A DNA stretch of 6,757 bases from Hydrogenimonas sp. (GTDB taxonomy: Bacteria; Campylobacterota; Campylobacteria; Campylobacterales; Hydrogenimonadaceae). Where the stretch lies: the NCBI GenBank assembly GCA_015494675.1, contig WGAW01000121.1:1-6757 (forward strand), in the 5' to 3' direction. Under the pieces are notes generated by a model, which saw only the letters and a list, made by a program, of their open reading frames with translations, had not been told where the DNA came from and did no database searches. Of this stretch, positions 4,997 to 6,757 are shown one piece after another; position 1 is the stretch's first letter, and every line of letters starts with the position of its first letter. Made by a program: the position numbers and the translations under genes.

Positions 4997-6415
4997 ATGA
5001 AAGGGAGACAGATGTTGGTAATCTCCGCCTTTGCGGCGGCAGCGATCTTTATGGTCGGATGCGGCGGAGGCGGCGGAGAGAGTGTCAGCGATTGTGACAA
5101 GCTGCCCCAATGGACCGGAAAGAGGGTTCCTATGCAGAGTGCCGAAGAGGTGCAAAATGCGATGGCCCTGCTTTATGTGAGTGCATCGCTATATGAGAAG
5201 CTGTATGATCTTGACCCGGCAGATACTTTATCCGTAGAGATAGAGGGTAGAAGCGTTATGGAGGAGGCGGCCGATGAGTTGTCGGTCTTGAGCCCCGTAC
5301 ACATGGTAAAGAGGCTCAATACTGCACTGCCGGCGGAGAGAGCCCCGAACCTCGTCCAGGATGAAAACTGCAGTATCAGCGGTACAAGAAGCGTGAAGTG
5401 TGAATCGGACGAGAATGAGACCGGATATTACGAAGAGTGTACCTATACCTACAACAGCTGCGTCGAATATGAGAGCTGCCTGAAAAGTCTCTTTAGAGAG
5501 TACGTCGGCCCGATAACGATGAGCGAGAGTTGTAAGCCGACCAACAGAAGGTACAAAATCGACGGCAAGCTGAAGAAGAAGGAGTATGAGGGTTCCGATG
5601 ACTCGAGAAGATGGAGCGGTTATCGAGCCGAAGCCGACAACTTCACTATCGAGATGGAAGATAACGAGAGCCTCGACAGCGGCAAACTCAGTGCGACGAT
5701 TTATGCCCAGGTAGAGGAGAGCAGCGAAAGGGGTCTGTTGACACTCTACCAGATCGAAGATGGCGGCTATTTGAAGAGGTACGAGTTTACGGGAGACGGA
5801 TGCCTCTCTCTTCACGTGAATGAAGATGACCGAAACGGATCGGTAAAAAAGGTCGCGGATATAAAACTGCAGGCTGTGGACTTCAACGTGACGACGGATA
5901 GAGCGGTAACGTATGACGAAAATGAAGATGCGACCGAGAGAAAGGTTATAAATGTCAACGGCTATGCCGGTTTAACAGGTTATGTAAACAGCGGAGAGTT
6001 CGACTATTCGGCCGACTCGAACATTTCCGATCTTTCAGCGTTTGCACTCTACGGCAAAGGGTTCAGATTTACGGCGATGGAGCGCGGGCTCGATATAAAC
6101 GCTACAGTAACGGGTACGCTCGCTACGCCTTGTCTTGGAGGCGCGGTGGCTTATGACGGAGAGATGAAGGTATACAGTAAATATGAGAGTCAGGACGGCA
6201 ACGATTCGGCTCTGCCGTTTGACGGCAAGGTCACTCTGCATGGTCAAAAAGATGCTACCGTCTCGTTCCGTCTTGACGACGAAAAGAGAACCTATGCCGA
6301 GGTTTTAGTAGGCGACGAAAACAGAACATACGGCAGTTGGGAGGCTTTGATAGAGGGCAACTGTACAGAGTTGTCCGACAATCTGAAGAGTCTCTTTACG
6401 CGCTACTACAAGTAG
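4997..6415 (+). CDS. Unrecognised cysteine-rich, beta-rich lipoprotein
   Basis: A 472-residue protein of no family I can name. Residues 1-21 form a lipoprotein signal peptide (MKGRQ, hydrophobic core) ending in FMVGC, with the lipidated Cys at 22. Methionine at -3 is a tolerated lipobox variant. A GGGGG spacer follows. Glycine at +2 means no Asp inner-membrane retention signal, so the outer membrane is the likely destination. Residues about 46-110 look helical. A cysteine-rich block follows (Cys125, 135, 148, 155, 161, 179). The rest, about 185-455, alternates like beta strands with many Gly, Asp and aromatic residues, and has Cys269, 379 and 456. Ten cysteines besides the lipidated one could form five disulfides. 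The motif LKSLF-x-x-Y occurs twice, at 162-169 and 463-470. The protein is visibly acidic. It has its own promoter and terminator and is divergent from the T2SS operon. A surface-exposed lipoprotein or T2SS substrate is possible but unproven. Confidence 0.85.
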   Translation: MKGRQMLVISAFAAAAIFMVGCGGGGGESVSDCDKLPQWTGKRVPMQSAEEVQNAMALLYVSASLYEKLYDLDPADTLSVEIEGRSVMEEAADELSVLSPVHMVKRLNTALPAERAPNLVQDENCSISGTRSVKCESDENETGYYEECTYTYNSCVEYESCLKSLFREYVGPITMSESCKPTNRRYKIDGKLKKKEYEGSDDSRRWSGYRAEADNFTIEMEDNESLDSGKLSATIYAQVEESSERGLLTLYQIEDGGYLKRYEFTGDGCLSLHVNEDDRNGSVKKVADIKLQAVDFNVTTDRAVTYDENEDATERKVINVNGYAGLTGYVNSGEFDYSADSNISDLSAFALYGKGFRFTAMERGLDINATVTGTLATPCLGGAVAYDGEMKVYSKYESQDGNDSALPFDGKVTLHGQKDATVSFRLDDEKRTYAEVLVGDENRTYGSWEALIEGNCTELSDNLKSLFTRYYK

Positions 6416-6421
6416 CCCTAA

Positions 6422-6463
6422 GGCGGGAGGCGCACTCCGGCTCCTGCCGTTCCTTTATTTTTC
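6422..6463 (+). terminator. Rho-independent terminator of the lipoprotein gene
   Basis: GGCGGGAG (6422-6429) pairs with CTCCTGCC (6441-6448) as an 8-bp GC-rich stem with one G-U wobble and an 11-base loop. A T-rich tract (TTCCTTTATTTTTC, 6450-6463) follows. It starts seven bases after the stop codon. The other strand lacks a T-run after the stem, so termination should act on plus-strand transcripts only. Confidence 0.8.
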
Positions 6464-6606
6464 GATTTTGTGAAAAAGGCGAATCTGCCGTCAATCGTTA
6501 GCGCAATCTCTTCGCTCTTTTTAGCGGCTGACCTGCCGGCGGTTTCTATCCTCCTACAATATTTACTCCACTATACACCTCCGATCGAAAATGGCTCTAT
6601 TTTGCA
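6464..6606. other. Intergenic stretch without a supported gene
   Basis: Short open frames exist on both strands. One plus-strand frame runs from GTG 6470 to the stop at 6622 (50 codons), without a ribosome site. One minus-strand frame ends at 6417 and has no usable start codon. Neither looks like a gene. The right part contains one arm of an imperfect inverted repeat and borders a possible insertion-sequence end. Confidence 0.5.
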
Positions 6607-6637
6607 GGCACTGACCGAATAGCATTTTCATACGATC
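6583..6637. repeat. Bulged inverted repeat across the possible IS end
   Basis: Three paired blocks in order form an imperfect hairpin: GATC (6583-6586 with 6634-6637), GAAAATG with CATTTTC (6587-6593 with 6623-6629), and CTATT with AATAG (6597-6601 with 6618-6622). Bulges are GCT on the left and ATAC on the right, and the loop is 16 bases. It covers the transposase stop codon and could terminate transposase transcription, or belong to the IS end. Confidence 0.4.
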
Positions 6638-6757
6638 ATAGTCCGAGATTTTTATTGACGAAGAACCAGGCCAACCGGTGGTCCAGCCAATCAAAACTTT
6701 TGGCATGCGCTTTGGAGCGTCGGACCAGATAGGAGATTTTGTCTCTGATTTGGGAAT
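6607..6757. mobile_element. One end of a probable IS1-family insertion sequence (continues past the right edge)
   Basis: The transposase fragment on the minus strand ends at 6636. About 29 bp beyond its stop, GGCACTGACC at 6607-6616 could be the element tip. It resembles the IS1 terminal repeat, which begins GGTAATGACTCC as I recall it, and IS1 also ends shortly after its transposase stop. If so, the neighbouring TATTTTGCA (6598-6606) would be the target duplication. The other end is outside the window, so the boundary is tentative. Confidence 0.45.
6636..6757 (-). CDS. Transposase C-terminus, probably IS1 family (partial)
   Basis: The last 39 residues of a reading frame enter from the right edge and end at the TGA at 6638-6636. 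The visible pattern is IRDKISYLVRRSKAHAKSF followed by DWLDHRLAWFFVNKN. It aligns by eye with the C-terminus of IS1 InsB, where LR-x-x-L-x-x-L-x-RK is followed by a FSKS-type segment, a helix and a final YLN. The match to R-I-x-x-L-x-RR-S and K-S is good, but the piece is short. In IS1-family elements this helical tail follows the DDE catalytic core, which lies outside the window, so intactness cannot be judged. It is convergent with the lipoprotein gene. Another DDE transposase family is the alternative. Confidence 0.6.
   Translation of the reverse strand, partial: SQIRDKISYLVRRSKAHAKSFDWLDHRLAWFFVNKNLGL

Noticed and set aside
4799..5155. Minus-strand 118-codon open frame across the divergent promoters
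   Set aside because: It overlaps the start of the lipoprotein gene and both promoters, and has no ribosome site.
5228..5815. Minus-strand 195-codon open frame within the lipoprotein gene
   Set aside because: It is antisense to a gene with a promoter, ribosome site, signal peptide and terminator, and shows no family pattern.
6417..6560. Minus-strand frame of about 45 codons ending at 6417, preceded by AGGAGG
   Set aside because: It has no ATG, GTG or TTG near the ribosome-like site and overlaps the terminator hairpin; at most a gene relic.
6470..6622. Plus-strand 50-codon frame starting MKKANLPSIV after the terminator
   Set aside because: It has a GTG start with no Shine-Dalgarno site, follows a terminator directly, and would run into the possible IS end.
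1..6757. tRNA, rRNA, riboswitch or CRISPR array
   Set aside because: No cloverleaf, rRNA-like segment, regular spaced repeats or conserved riboswitch core was seen in the two short intergenic regions or elsewhere.

Overview
The window fits a member of the Campylobacterota (Epsilonproteobacteria) with a roughly half-GC genome, perhaps a free-living sulfur or hydrogen oxidiser. This is an inference from three things: reduced and divergent type II secretion (T2SS) proteins, perfect TATAAT -10 boxes without a recognisable -35 box, and the general protein style. No marker gene fixes the lineage.

Positions 1-4740 are one tightly packed operon on the minus strand, read from right to left as gspL-gspM-gspN-gspC-gspD-gspE. 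The last gene leaves the window. Every junction overlaps (8, 4, 17, 14 and 4 bp), so translation is probably coupled. The genes encode the inner-membrane platform (GspL, GspM), a GspN-like accessory protein, the inner-to-outer membrane connector (GspC, with a PDZ domain), the outer-membrane secretin (GspD) and the start of the assembly ATPase (GspE). GspD and GspE are certain. GspC is strong. GspL, GspM and GspN are short, divergent versions assigned from topology, order and weak motifs.

Positions 4741-4996 form a divergent intergenic region. A -10 box and a ribosome binding site on the minus strand move the gspL start to a TTG at 4740. A second -10 box and a strong Shine-Dalgarno sequence on the plus strand serve the next gene. 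Three inverted repeats lie between the two promoters and could be regulator sites.

Positions 4997-6415 encode, on the plus strand, an unrecognised 472-residue lipoprotein. It has a C-GGGGG tether, ten further cysteines and a probably beta-rich body. Its divergent position beside the T2SS operon makes it a candidate surface lipoprotein or T2SS-linked substrate, but this is only inference. A rho-independent terminator follows it.

From about 6607 to the right edge lies what looks like one end of an IS1-family insertion sequence. It comprises the C-terminal 39 residues of a transposase on the minus strand and a possible terminal inverted repeat. The stretch from 6464 to 6606 holds no gene I can support.
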